This document shows positions 24,101 to 33,095 of a DNA stretch of 34,503 nucleotides, piece by piece. Under the pieces are notes generated by a model. That model did no database searches and was not told the DNA's origin. It saw only the letters and a list, made by a program, of their open reading frames with translations. The stretch's first letter is position 1. The number at the start of each line of letters is the position of its first letter. The position numbers and the translations under genes were made by a program. The stretch covers positions 1 through 34,503 of the forward strand of contig JAHDDR010000024.1 of the NCBI GenBank assembly GCA_020629255.1, in the 5' to 3' direction. The stretch is from Saprospiraceae bacterium. Lineage in GTDB: Bacteria; Bacteroidota; Bacteroidia; Chitinophagales; Saprospiraceae.

Positions 24101-24207
24101 ATTGATACATTTATTTCTGTAAATATAGGCTAGAGGAGTTATACTACATAAATATATAGCCTAATTCATAAAGAAGGGTTACCTATAACCAGAAAGAGAT
24201 ATGAAAA

Positions 24208-24241
24208 AAGCGACTCTCCAAAAAGATAAGGAGAGCCGCTT
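24208..24241 (-). terminator. Intrinsic terminator of the LytTR operon
   Basis: AAGCG-A-CTCTCC and GGAGAG-C-CGCTT form an 11-bp stem with one A-C mismatch, followed on the minus strand by six T residues. It lies about 265 bp past the regulator stop, leaving a long 3' UTR. Confidence 0.75.
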
Positions 24242-24417
24242 GTTTCTTGCGGTGCAAATTTAAGGGGATGGGTGCACTTATTGGAAGTGCTTTCTACCTT
24301 TTTGGGGATATATGTTGTTTATTGTTGAGTAAAAAGATAGAAAATTCTATGTGTGTAGTATTTTGGGAAGTATTTCTTTTACAAAAATAGCTTAGATTAA
24401 GCTTTCTTTTTGCTAGA

Positions 24418-24448
24418 ATTCATGAAACGCCCGTTTGAGTTCATGAAT
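24418..24448. repeat. Nested palindrome in the LytTR operon 3' region
   Basis: ATTCATGAA (24418-24426) and TTCATGAAT (24440-24448) form a perfect inverted repeat with a 13-base spacer. Inside it, AAACG-CC-CGTTT (24425-24436) is a second, alternative inverted repeat. No T-run follows. Confidence 0.5.
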
Positions 24449-24504
24449 GGTGCCTTTTAGAGGATAAACGGTAAAATTATCTTTTGAGGGGAAGAATGAA
24501 TGGG

Positions 24505-25263
24505 TTATAATTTTTGAATTCGCTCCAAAAATTCATTTTTACGGGATCTGGATACGGGTATTTCTCGTCCACAATTCATGATGATGGTTCCTCCATCTTG
24601 TTTCAAATATTGTTTCACGAAATCAAGGTTAATGACAAAGGAACGGTGTACTCTTAACATTTGTGGATGTTCCAGGGAATTTTCAATATCAATCAGTTTT
24701 TTTGATATGATGACTTTATCTTCCTTTCCCTTTAGTTTGAGAGAAGAATAGGAACCATCGGCTTCGAAATAAGAAATATTGGATATTTTAATGAAACGAT
24801 AACCGAATTGATCCGGCAGGGCTAGTTTTTGAGCTACTTTATTTTCTTGATTCAGATTCAGATTTAAATTCTCCAATAATTGATTGTATTGATTTTGATC
24901 CACTTTTTCCCTAGCTTTTTCTATGGCTTGAATCAATTCCTTGATAATAATGGGTTTGGTCAGGTAATCTACCGCCGAAACCTTAAAGGCTTGTACAGCG
25001 AATTCATTGTAAGCCGTTACAAAAACAACTTGGAAGTTGGCCTGGGGAAAGTAACTCAGAACGTCAAACCCATTGCCACCCGGCATCTCGATATCAAGCA
25101 AAATCAAATCCGGTTGGTGGGTATTGATTCCAATAACAGCGTCTTTAACATTAGCTGCTTCTCCCACAATTTCTACATTCCTGATTTTTTGATTCAAATA
25201 CGTAACAAGGATTTCTCTCGCTCTGGTTTCATCATCAATAATCAATACTTTTAATTTATTCAT
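24505..25263 (-). CDS. LytTR-family response regulator
   Basis: Encodes 252 aa. Receiver domain (about 4-120): Asp10-Asp11 acidic pocket, phospho-acceptor Asp57 in LLDIEMPGG, Thr in FVTAYNEFAV and Lys in YLTKPI. A linker (about 122-145) leads to a LytTR DNA-binding domain (about 145-250) with IKISNISYFEADGSY and MLRVHRSFVINL, both characteristic. LytTR proteins bind promoter-proximal direct repeats. It starts 2 bp after the stop of the kinase, so the two form a cognate pair by position. Its target genes are not seen in the window, though the ABC-2 permease is the nearest divergent gene. Confidence 0.93.
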   Translation of the reverse strand: MNKLKVLIIDDETRAREILVTYLNQKIRNVEIVGEAANVKDAVIGINTHQPDLILLDIEMPGGNGFDVLSYFPQANFQVVFVTAYNEFAVQAFKVSAVDYLTKPIIIKELIQAIEKAREKVDQNQYNQLLENLNLNLNQENKVAQKLALPDQFGYRFIKISNISYFEADGSYSSLKLKGKEDKVIISKKLIDIENSLEHPQMLRVHRSFVINLDFVKQYLKQDGGTIIMNCGREIPVSRSRKNEFLERIQKL

Positions 25264-25265
25264 AT

Positions 25266-28253
25266 TTAATCATTTATCGGAATTAATATTTCAACCTTAG
25301 TTCCTACAATGGTTCCATTTTCTAAAACATCATCAATATTGACTTCTATTTTTTGAGTACGATTATAATTTAATAATTTTAACCTCGATTCATTTGCAGC
25401 CAAAGAATAAGAAAGCCCTTTTAAAACAACGGTAGATTTTTCTTGTATCTCTTTAACCGCATCCCGACCCAAGCCATTATCTTTTATAGTTACACGAAGT
25501 GTTTGTAGGGGTTTTATCCACTTAAAATCAATATTTAATTTTTTATAACCTTCTTTATGCAACAAACCATGTTTGAAAGCATTCTCTACATGAGGTTGAA
25601 TAAAAAGAGGAGGTATTTTAATGGCTATATCCGAAAGTTCTTCATCAATATTCAATTGTACCATTATGTCATGGAAACGGAGTTTTTCTAGTTGTAGATA
25701 TAATTTAAGTGCATTTATTTCTTCCATTAAATCTACATTATCTTTTTCAGAATGTTGTAGGTACAATCTCATTAAATTAGAAAAAACGCCTAAATATTCA
25801 TTGGCTTTTTCCGGTTCTAATGTAACAATTAAATGCTGAATGGAATTCAAGGAATTAAAAATAAAATGAGGGTTCATTCTCGATTGCAATGCTTTTAACT
25901 CACTTTTTCGAATGTCCTGTTCCCATTTATTTTCTTTTTCTAGTTGTCGGATTTTTCTTCGGTTCCATAAAAAAAATACAGAAACCCAACCAATAAAGCA
26001 TAAAAATAAAAACCACCATTGCATCCAGAAAGGAGGACGGACCGAAAATTTAAAATGGACAGGGTTTCCTTTTATTCCTTCTTCATTGATGGACAGGATT
26101 TGGAAGTTATAATTTCCTCTAGATAAATTCGGAAATCTTAAAGACTTTATATTGCCGGGTAATTCTTTCCAGGTTTCATCTTCATTTAGTTTGTATGAAT
26201 ATTTTAAGGAGCTATTCCCTTTGTAAGAAATCCCTTCAAAGAATATTTCTACATCCGAATTGTTTTTTAATTGAACAGACCGATTTATTTTTGTGTTTAA
26301 TTTTTCACCATTTACCATAACATCTACAATATGAGTCTCCGCTTTATGCTCATTCTCATAATATTGTTTGAGATCAATACTGAATAATCCCTCTACTCCT
26401 CCCAACCAAAGTGTATGATCCATTAATTCTATACTATAAATCGATGCGGCTTTTATATTATCAGATTCGTCTATGGTATGTATGATATTTCCTGCATAGT
26501 CAGAAATGATAATTCCAGTTGAGGCAAGAAAAATTAATTGATTACCATAAGGGATAATTTGACGGATCATTCCATATTGATCAAAAATAGGATTGGAAAT
26601 TTCATGAACGATACTATTGTTTTCTATAAGTACAAATCCTGTGGTCTTTTTTCCTGCAATAACGACCCCCTCCTTATTTTCGATAAAGCAATTTAGGGGC
26701 ATGGATTTTCCATCTTTATTTTTTAGAAGCTGAATTAATCCTTCTTGTTCATAATAAGTTTGTGTGGATGAGACATAAAAAAATGTACTATCTTGTTGGA
26801 TATAATAAATTTTTTCAAAGTAGAATCCAATATCCGTGTTGCTTAAAGATAAATATTTTCGATTATATCGCTGGTAGCTTTTTGTATTTCTTTTCCATTT
26901 GGAATTTAATCCCATATTGGGATATGTATCTTTTTGATGATTGAAGAGAAGGATATGATGTTTGCCTGAATTGATTAAAAAAAGATCTTTCTGTACTTCT
27001 ATTATATCTTTAATATTTATATTTGCATTGCTTGCTATTTTTTCTTGTAGTATATTGCCAAAATAATCTAAATAATTAATTTCATTTTTACCACTGGCCA
27101 ATATAGTTTGAGTATGTTGTAGAGGTAATAATAATGTAGGATCTAAATGGGGGAGTTGAGTAGAGAAATCTATTTTATTTTCTTTTACATTATATCCTAT
27201 TATTTGTCCATTTGTTGTGCCTGCCGCAAGAATATTTTGATTTAATTTTTTAATGAAACGAAATGAATTTTCTTCTAAATCATGTTTTTTTATATCAAAT
27301 GTAGGAACGAACAAAATGCCAGAGTTTAAGGTGGATATCCAATAATTACTTTCCTTATCCTTAATGATATTTGAAATATTATAATTTTCCAGTATTCTTT
27401 TTTTACTATTCATTTCGAATAACCCATTATTAGAACATACCCAATTTTTATCATTTATCCGAATTATCAGATTTGCATTTGATGCAATTTCATAAAAACC
27501 AACAAAAGTGTCTTTTATTATATATTTATTATCTGATTCTTGTAAAGAATACAAAATTAAAGTATCACTAAGTAGATTGTTAGGACTGAACAAATAAAAA
27601 GAATCATTTATGCATAAAGGAGACAAAGATCCAAATATAGATCTAGAATAAAAATAAGATGATGAACGTTTAAATTCACCCGTTTCCAAATTGTAGTAAC
27701 CATAAGTCAAAAACCCAGAGATAAGTATGTTCTTGGAATTGACAGAAATCCGACTTATTCCATTTAATGTAATTTTAGAAGTAATGTCTTTTAAATTATT
27801 TTCAAAAGGATCGTAAGTAACGATACGATTGGGGGTATGTAAAACAAGGACACTATCTCGCCATTCGTGCAAAATAAAGTACTTGCTATCTTGGAGATAG
27901 GGTTTGAAAGCGTCTACCCAAACTAGACTATCTTCTTGTACCTTAAAAACCTGATTTCCGAAATTGATACACCAGATACTCCCATCCTTCAGTTCTTTGA
28001 TATGGGTGAATTCATTGTCAAGAGAGTAAGAAGACGAAAATTTTTGGAATTCTTTCCCATTGTATCTCACCAAGCCATTATCGGTGCCTATCCACATATA
28101 ACCCTTTTGATCCTGTATAATATCGTAGATCCGATTGGAAGGTAAGCCATCCTGCATGGTGATATTACGATACACTATTTCTTGGCTCAATAGGGAGTTC
28201 CCTAAAAAAAGGAAAAATACAAAAAGGATAATATGACCTGCGGTTGTTTTCAC
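25266..28253 (-). CDS. Propeller-type sensor kinase (Reg_prop/Y_Y_Y/His_kinase)
   Basis: Encodes 995 aa with a signal peptide (about 1-23). A two-component-regulator propeller unit is clear at the N-terminus (LPSNRIYDIIQDQKGYMWIG then TDNGLVRYNG), the remaining blades (to about 640) are degenerate, and a Y_Y_Y-like domain (about 660-735) with YSYKLNEDETW precedes one transmembrane helix (about 742-763). The cytoplasmic LytS/His_kinase (PF06580) module has NPHFIFNS with phospho-His796, an ATPase N-box (HVENAFKHG) and DNGLGRDA. This topology fits detection of a periplasmic ligand, in relatives often a sugar, but the weak propeller gives no hint of one here. The adjacent LytTR gene is its partner. 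Confidence 0.92.
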   Translation of the reverse strand: MKTTAGHIILFVFFLFLGNSLLSQEIVYRNITMQDGLPSNRIYDIIQDQKGYMWIGTDNGLVRYNGKEFQKFSSSYSLDNEFTHIKELKDGSIWCINFGNQVFKVQEDSLVWVDAFKPYLQDSKYFILHEWRDSVLVLHTPNRIVTYDPFENNLKDITSKITLNGISRISVNSKNILISGFLTYGYYNLETGEFKRSSSYFYSRSIFGSLSPLCINDSFYLFSPNNLLSDTLILYSLQESDNKYIIKDTFVGFYEIASNANLIIRINDKNWVCSNNGLFEMNSKKRILENYNISNIIKDKESNYWISTLNSGILFVPTFDIKKHDLEENSFRFIKKLNQNILAAGTTNGQIIGYNVKENKIDFSTQLPHLDPTLLLPLQHTQTILASGKNEINYLDYFGNILQEKIASNANINIKDIIEVQKDLFLINSGKHHILLFNHQKDTYPNMGLNSKWKRNTKSYQRYNRKYLSLSNTDIGFYFEKIYYIQQDSTFFYVSSTQTYYEQEGLIQLLKNKDGKSMPLNCFIENKEGVVIAGKKTTGFVLIENNSIVHEISNPIFDQYGMIRQIIPYGNQLIFLASTGIIISDYAGNIIHTIDESDNIKAASIYSIELMDHTLWLGGVEGLFSIDLKQYYENEHKAETHIVDVMVNGEKLNTKINRSVQLKNNSDVEIFFEGISYKGNSSLKYSYKLNEDETWKELPGNIKSLRFPNLSRGNYNFQILSINEEGIKGNPVHFKFSVRPPFWMQWWFLFLCFIGWVSVFFLWNRRKIRQLEKENKWEQDIRKSELKALQSRMNPHFIFNSLNSIQHLIVTLEPEKANEYLGVFSNLMRLYLQHSEKDNVDLMEEINALKLYLQLEKLRFHDIMVQLNIDEELSDIAIKIPPLFIQPHVENAFKHGLLHKEGYKKLNIDFKWIKPLQTLRVTIKDNGLGRDAVKEIQEKSTVVLKGLSYSLAANESRLKLLNYNRTQKIEVNIDDVLENGTIVGTKVEILIPIND

Positions 28254-28319
28254 GAATTATAAAGTTACTCCTTCCTTTTGTTAAATCATAATTACTATCT
28301 TGCCAAAAAATAACCAGCC

Positions 28320-29183
28320 ATGCTACACCTCTTACATTTGGAATGGAAAAAATTGAGTGCCAACCGAACATTTGTTGTCATGTCTGTCCTCTATTTTTTC
28401 TTTTTACCGGCCAGTTACCTGATGGGTAAACTCATGCGTCCCGATTTTGATAATTCCCTTAGGGGAATGGACGATATAGCGAAGCAAATATTTGGCCAAG
28501 ACCCTTATATGTTTCCCCATACTTGGCAGTCGTTCGGGTATTTGGGCAGTTGGTTTAATTTTTATGCTTTGGGTATCATCGGTATTCTCATCATTACGAT
28601 GGAATACAATTATAAAACCATGCGGCAAAGCATCATCAATGGTCTGACAAGGACGGAATTCTTCATGTCAAAAATGATGATGATCCTAGCCATCAGCATT
28701 GTTTTTTCCATGTATTTCTGTGTTATGGGTTTCATCATCGGTTGGCTCAATACCGATACGGTCTATATGGCGAAAGTAACCCAAAATATCCATATCATAC
28801 CCTTGTATATCCTTCAGATTCTCGGATTCATGTCCCTGGCGGCATTTATCGGCTGGATGTTCAAACGCTTTGCTTTGTCCATCATTATTTATTTTATGTA
28901 CCCCTTGTTCGAAGGGATTTTAAAATGGACTTTATTCGGATGGTTCGGACTGAAATCAAAAATAGTATTGTGTTTGCCGGTGAATGCGATGGAAGATCTG
29001 GTTCCTATCTTTTTACCTTTTGGAGGAATGAATGTCGATATTTATAAAGCGGCAAAAGATTTTGAAAAGAAAACGGAAATCCCGTTTTTCCTTTCATTTG
29101 GAGAAGCAGCCATTGTTACTATTATATTCGTTGTTCTTTTTTCCTTTTTTAGCTACAGGCGATTTATCAAATCCGATTTGTAA
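28320..29183 (+). CDS. ABC-2 type transporter permease, no ATPase alongside
   Basis: Encodes 287 aa. About six transmembrane segments (about 20-36, 78-95, 118-142, 155-176, 183-205, 260-280), a cytoplasmic N-terminus LEWKKLSANRTF and a conserved TMRQSIINGLTRTEFFMSK loop are typical of the ABC-2 membrane subunits of exporters in Bacteroidota. Such proteins need an ATPase subunit; none is in the window. Its start is 66 bp from that of the kinase on the other strand, so the two share a divergent regulatory region. LytTR systems often sit next to ABC exporters, but control by this pair is inference. A thioredoxin-fold gene begins 31 bp downstream. Confidence 0.85.
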   Translation: MLHLLHLEWKKLSANRTFVVMSVLYFFFLPASYLMGKLMRPDFDNSLRGMDDIAKQIFGQDPYMFPHTWQSFGYLGSWFNFYALGIIGILIITMEYNYKTMRQSIINGLTRTEFFMSKMMMILAISIVFSMYFCVMGFIIGWLNTDTVYMAKVTQNIHIIPLYILQILGFMSLAAFIGWMFKRFALSIIIYFMYPLFEGILKWTLFGWFGLKSKIVLCLPVNAMEDLVPIFLPFGGMNVDIYKAAKDFEKKTEIPFFLSFGEAAIVTIIFVVLFSFFSYRRFIKSDL

Positions 29184-29214
29184 ACCATTTCGAAAATTAC
29201 TTGTTGTAAAAGGA

Positions 29215-29748
29215 ATGAAGAATGGAATAATGGATACAACAATCTTTCAAACAATGCAAAGTAATGTTGGGGAAAGTGTAAATGAACTTTCACAAGAGCG
29301 AACCGTCATGCTCATATTCCTTCGTCATTTCGGATGTACCTTTTGTAGAGCGGCCCTAGCAGAAATTTCAAAGAAAAAAGAACAGTTGGAATCCAACGGC
29401 ACTCGAATTGTATTCGTACACATGTCGGATAACAACATAGCAGATGAATATTTTGGCCGATACGGCATAAAGAACCCTATCCACGTCTCCGATCCCGAAT
29501 GCGATTATTACCAAAAGTTCGGATTGGTAAAAGGAAATTTCAAACAGCTCTTTGGTTTGAATACATGGATACGGGGATTTCAGGAAGGTGTCATTAATAA
29601 ACACGGAATAGGAAAGCAGCTTGGCGATAGTTTCCAAATGCCTGGTATTTTCTTGATTTTACGGGGTGAAATACGAGAAAAATATATCCACCGTTTTGCT
29701 TCCGATAGACCCGACTACGAAAAATTGGCAGCCTGTTGCCAAATTTAA
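29215..29748 (+). CDS. AhpC/TSA-like thioredoxin-fold redox protein
   Basis: Encodes 177 aa from the ATG at 29215, preceded by AAAGGA; the longer frame from 29032 overlaps the permease gene and is not credible. FLRHFGCTFCRAALAE carries the redox pair Cys41 and Cys44 at the start of a thioredoxin helix. The remainder, with HMSDNNIADEYF, DPECDYYQKFGL and a MPGIFLI cis-Pro segment, fits the peroxiredoxin-like AhpC-TSA_2 group that includes SelL-related proteins (in which one Cys is selenocysteine in other species). There is no signal peptide, so it is cytoplasmic. It probably follows the ABC-2 permease in one transcript. It ends 6 bp before the convergent DUF4442 gene. Confidence 0.85.
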   Translation: MKNGIMDTTIFQTMQSNVGESVNELSQERTVMLIFLRHFGCTFCRAALAEISKKKEQLESNGTRIVFVHMSDNNIADEYFGRYGIKNPIHVSDPECDYYQKFGLVKGNFKQLFGLNTWIRGFQEGVINKHGIGKQLGDSFQMPGIFLILRGEIREKYIHRFASDRPDYEKLAACCQI

Positions 29749-29754
29749 AAGTTC

Positions 29755-30237
29755 CTATTTTTTCTTCAATTTATCCTTGGATATCCAAGCCCAACAGGCT
29801 TCGCATTCTATTGGAGATTCACCCGATTCATCCGTCACTTTTACAGGAACCATGATATCACCTTTCGGTGTATTTTTAATGGTTTCGATTTGTTCGGGTG
29901 TCAGCCATGCTTCTGCTTTCATGGCTCCTTGTGAACGCCTCACAAATTTTGTATTCAAAAATTTAACCAGTGGTATTTTATCATCCGGTACATTCATTCC
30001 GACCACCATTCCGGTTGCTGTTTCTGCCAGAAGGATCATCGCCGCAGCATGAATCTGACCGATATGGTTCCTGACCTTTTTCCGGTTCTTCATACTCACG
30101 ACTACTTTCTCCGGTGTCATCACATCATAACTCACTTTAGAAGTTCCGGTATATTTTACCACACTTCCAATGGCAGATGATAAAACCCAAGTCGGGTAGG
30201 AAGATAGTTTTTTTACAGTTTTGGATAATCGGTTCAT
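29755..30237 (-). CDS. DUF4442 hotdog-fold (thioesterase-like) protein
   Basis: Encodes 160 aa with no signal peptide. The segment RNHIGQIHAAAMILLAETATGMVVG is the characteristic hotdog central helix and its N-terminal loop, and PDDKIPLVKFLNTKFVRRSQG follows. DUF4442 (PF14539) proteins are related to PaaI and acyl-CoA thioesterases; the active residues in this family are not well established, and the substrate is unknown. A -7 box precedes it at 30285-30292 within the 3' end of the receptor gene, so it may have its own promoter. Confidence 0.85.
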   Translation of the reverse strand: MNRLSKTVKKLSSYPTWVLSSAIGSVVKYTGTSKVSYDVMTPEKVVVSMKNRKKVRNHIGQIHAAAMILLAETATGMVVGMNVPDDKIPLVKFLNTKFVRRSQGAMKAEAWLTPEQIETIKNTPKGDIMVPVKVTDESGESPIECEACWAWISKDKLKKK

Positions 30238-30280
30238 AACAGTAATTTAATTCCGACAAAATAAAGATTTAATATCTGAA

Positions 30281-32557
30281 TTACCAAATATACTTCAATC
30301 CAATACCTCCAAAATAATTACGAGGCAATCCCGGATAATAATAACGTGGAGCATTGCCCCCAAAACTTCCGGCATTGATAAGGATTTGGGACGCATATTT
30401 TTCATTAAAAATATTTCGGATACCGAAATAAAAATCCAAATTCCATTTATTTCTAAAAGTAGGATTATACCCGATTTTAAAATCGCTTACTTGATAAGCA
30501 TCCGAATAAATGGAATTATCATCCCGCATGGGCATGGCATCAACGTATTGGTACATGGCATTTCCATATAATTGGAATTTGGTTTGGAAAAACAAACCCG
30601 CATTTATTTTATGCGGAGGAGAACCCGTTAATTCATTTCCTGAAAAATCATCCTCTCCATCAATAAATGTTTTAAAAGTATGATGTGTGTAATGATAATT
30701 TAAAAAAGGGCGGATAAGATTATTTTTCTGAATAATGAAATTATATTTTAATTCAAATTCCAAACCCAAATGAGCGGTCGAACCGGCATTGGTGCTTTGG
30801 AATTGATCTTCGCTGATTCTCTTAGCCACTAATAAATCTTTTACATCCAAATAATACAAAGAAACAATATAACTTAGATTTTTATCAAGGATATTCCCTC
30901 GACTTCCTATTTCATAATTCCATCCTTTTTCGGGTTGGATATCTGGATTTTTGGTGCCATCCGGATTTAAAGTTTCCTCTAAACTCGGAGGATTGTAACC
31001 GTGGCTGATATTGGTGAAAAAAGAAATATTTTTTTCATTCCAAAAATAATTAATACCCAAGCGGGGAGAAATAATAGGCTTGAATTTATATTGTCCTGAA
31101 ACATCAAGAGAATCCAAGAAAAAATAATCGAATAATTCATAACGGGTAGCATTAAAATTAATTCCCGTTTCGATGGTGAAATCCGGAATGAATTCCCAAT
31201 CGACTTCTGCAAAGCAATTAATATATTGGCGATGTTCCAGATTGTCGCTTAAATGTTCGCCTAAAATTCCATCCAACGTTTTAAAAGTAGCCCAATCATA
31301 TCGTTCATTAAAATATTCGAAACCGAGGGTAAGAAAACTCGCACTTTTAAAGGTTTCAAAATTATAATTGAAGGTAGTTCTCCCTCCGAGTGTCCTTGAA
31401 TTTTCTTGTAAAATATTAAAAGGTCTGGATTCATACGATTGATAAAATGTTCCAAAAATACTGGTTTTGTTGATCCAATCCTTCCAACCCAAATGATGGG
31501 AAATGCCCAATTGTAATTTATCATAATCTTCGAAACCTTTTACCTTGTTCCAAGTAAAAGCAGCGGACGTTGGGTCGTTTAAATAATCTTCTTCATTCAA
31601 GGAACTCGGAATAAAACTTTTGAGCTGAATATAATTCAATAAAAAATGCAACTCCTTGTTTTCTTCATAGTCGAATTGATTGATAATCGAAAAATTATTC
31701 CTTAGATATTCATTGTTTTCCCGATAACCGTCACTTGCCGACCGACTATAATGAGCCAAGGTCTTCGATTTTTCAGACAAAAGATGCAATTGGTTGGAAC
31801 TCCGATAATATTGATACGAACCCATTTCAAAATGACTCGAAGCATACGATTTTTCTTCTTGTTTCGTATCTAAAATAATCGAGCCGCCCAAGCCACTTCC
31901 ATAATTACTGACATTCGGTCCCTTTACAATTTTTATTTTTTCTAACATATCCATGTCAATATCTTCCAAGGTTGTTTCTCCAACACCGGAAGTTAAGGGG
32001 ATATCATTTAAATAGGCTCTTATTTTTGCCGTAGAAAAAGGAGAACGGTTGCCAATACCTCTTATCGTAATTCGATTGGTATTTAATGCCCCCGAATGTA
32101 TGTGTATGCCGGGTGCGGTATTCATGGTGGGAATAATGGAAACACGATTTTGGGAAGTAATTTCAGTAGGAGACAATGACGAATAACTGGCAGAATGCCG
32201 TAAGCGATAATCGGTGATGACTGCCTCAGAAATGATAGTAGATATCTGAATATTTTCAAATAAACGAAATGTTATTTCTTTTTTACTTTCTGTAATATTA
32301 AAAAGTCGGGATTCGGGACCGCCATAGCTAATGGAAAGAACCACGGGAAGGGATGCAACGTTAAGTATAAACTTCCCTTCTATATCAGTAAGGGTACTGA
32401 TGTCGGTTAGGTGTAAATTTACAGTGGCTCCAATCAAGGGTTCATCATTATCATCTAACACAATTCCTTTAATTTGATGTTGCCCAAATAAAGAAATATA
32501 CATTAACGATAAAATAAAAACGCCAATTATTTTTTTTATTACGATGGAATAATCCAT
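30281..32557 (-). CDS. TonB-dependent outer-membrane receptor
   Basis: Encodes 758 aa with a signal peptide (about 1-25). After a carboxypeptidase-D-regulatory-like domain (about 27-105, IKGIVLDDNDEPLIGATV), a plug domain (about 115-230) carries ITIRGIGNRS, a DIDMDMLEKIKIVKGP segment and YGSGLGGSI, and the 22-stranded barrel extends to the C-terminal GLKYIW. The plug begins near SYSSLSPTEI and has no SusC-type partner gene. Such receptors take up ferric siderophores, cobalamin, or other nutrients; the substrate is not readable. It follows the 2H phosphoesterase by 10 bp and the peptide permease in one direction. Last aromatic residue Trp fits outer-membrane insertion. Confidence 0.92.
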   Translation of the reverse strand: MDYSIVIKKIIGVFILSLMYISLFGQHQIKGIVLDDNDEPLIGATVNLHLTDISTLTDIEGKFILNVASLPVVLSISYGGPESRLFNITESKKEITFRLFENIQISTIISEAVITDYRLRHSASYSSLSPTEITSQNRVSIIPTMNTAPGIHIHSGALNTNRITIRGIGNRSPFSTAKIRAYLNDIPLTSGVGETTLEDIDMDMLEKIKIVKGPNVSNYGSGLGGSIILDTKQEEKSYASSHFEMGSYQYYRSSNQLHLLSEKSKTLAHYSRSASDGYRENNEYLRNNFSIINQFDYEENKELHFLLNYIQLKSFIPSSLNEEDYLNDPTSAAFTWNKVKGFEDYDKLQLGISHHLGWKDWINKTSIFGTFYQSYESRPFNILQENSRTLGGRTTFNYNFETFKSASFLTLGFEYFNERYDWATFKTLDGILGEHLSDNLEHRQYINCFAEVDWEFIPDFTIETGINFNATRYELFDYFFLDSLDVSGQYKFKPIISPRLGINYFWNEKNISFFTNISHGYNPPSLEETLNPDGTKNPDIQPEKGWNYEIGSRGNILDKNLSYIVSLYYLDVKDLLVAKRISEDQFQSTNAGSTAHLGLEFELKYNFIIQKNNLIRPFLNYHYTHHTFKTFIDGEDDFSGNELTGSPPHKINAGLFFQTKFQLYGNAMYQYVDAMPMRDDNSIYSDAYQVSDFKIGYNPTFRNKWNLDFYFGIRNIFNEKYASQILINAGSFGGNAPRYYYPGLPRNYFGGIGLKYIW
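30285..30292 (-). promoter_or_regulatory. -7 promoter box for the DUF4442 gene
   Basis: Minus-strand TATATTTG matches TAnnTTTG exactly; a TTTG occurs 17 bp upstream (30313 to 30310). It lies inside the final codons of the TonB-dependent receptor gene, 48 bp before the DUF4442 start. Confidence 0.4.
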
Positions 32558-32567
32558 AAAATATTAA

Positions 32568-33095
32568 TTATGATAAACGATAAGAATGAACAATTTTCCA
32601 AGCATTGATATCTTTCGGAATAAAATGAACCCATTGGATCGTGTCAAAAATAAATTCTCTTTGCTCTAGTCGTTGTTGAAATTCTATTTCTAATTTGTTT
32701 TTTTCTTCCTCAGAAGAATTCGAATACAAAAGACTCAAATGTGGCATGAATTTATGATCTATTTCTGCACCAAAAGCTTTTAATCCATTGGCCATTTTTT
32801 GATGCATTGCATTTAATTCCTTAAAAGGATGGGCATGATAATAAAAACTTCGCCAAAAAATATTTTCTTTTCCAATGCCTTTTAATTTTATCTGAATGGG
32901 AGGAATATGATTCATGATATTCTGAAGGCTCTCCTTGTGTTTTTTCGTGTCCTTCATCTCAATACTTCCCAACAATGTGATGTGCGGGGAAAAAGGAACG
33001 CTTTTTACATGAGTAGCTATGTCTGAAATGAGATTTTTTAATTCTTCATCTTGGGACGAACACAACCAAACCACCATTTTTTTCAAATCCTCCAT
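32568..33095 (-). CDS. 2H phosphoesterase (cyclic phosphodiesterase/2'-5' RNA ligase-like)
   Basis: Encodes 175 aa. Two His-x-Thr/Ser motifs, HITLLG (near residue 38) and HLSLLY (near residue 123), form the symmetrical active site of the 2H superfamily. The arrangement VVWLCSSQDEELKNLI followed by a long spacer best matches plant-type cyclic nucleotide phosphodiesterase (CPDase) or bacterial LigT-like proteins. They cleave 2',3'-cyclic nucleotides or act in RNA repair. It has no signal peptide. Its ATG overlaps the stop of the peptide permease gene by one base (TAATG), so translational coupling is likely; the functional link is unclear. Confidence 0.82.
   Translation of the reverse strand: MEDLKKMVVWLCSSQDEELKNLISDIATHVKSVPFSPHITLLGSIEMKDTKKHKESLQNIMNHIPPIQIKLKGIGKENIFWRSFYYHAHPFKELNAMHQKMANGLKAFGAEIDHKFMPHLSLLYSNSSEEEKNKLEIEFQQRLEQREFIFDTIQWVHFIPKDINAWKIVHSYRLS

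Larger units (their letters stand above)
24101..24504. other. 404-bp intergenic region with terminator and palindrome
   Basis: Between the haem lipoprotein start and the LytTR regulator stop. It holds a minus-strand terminator (24208-24241) and a 9-bp inverted repeat (24418-24448). No RNA gene or credible ORF was recognised. The right part is transcribed as the 3' UTR of the LytTR operon. Confidence 0.45.

Noticed and set aside
29032-29214. Extended N-terminus of the redox protein
   Set aside because: Overlaps the permease coding region in another frame and continues through its end; no family support.
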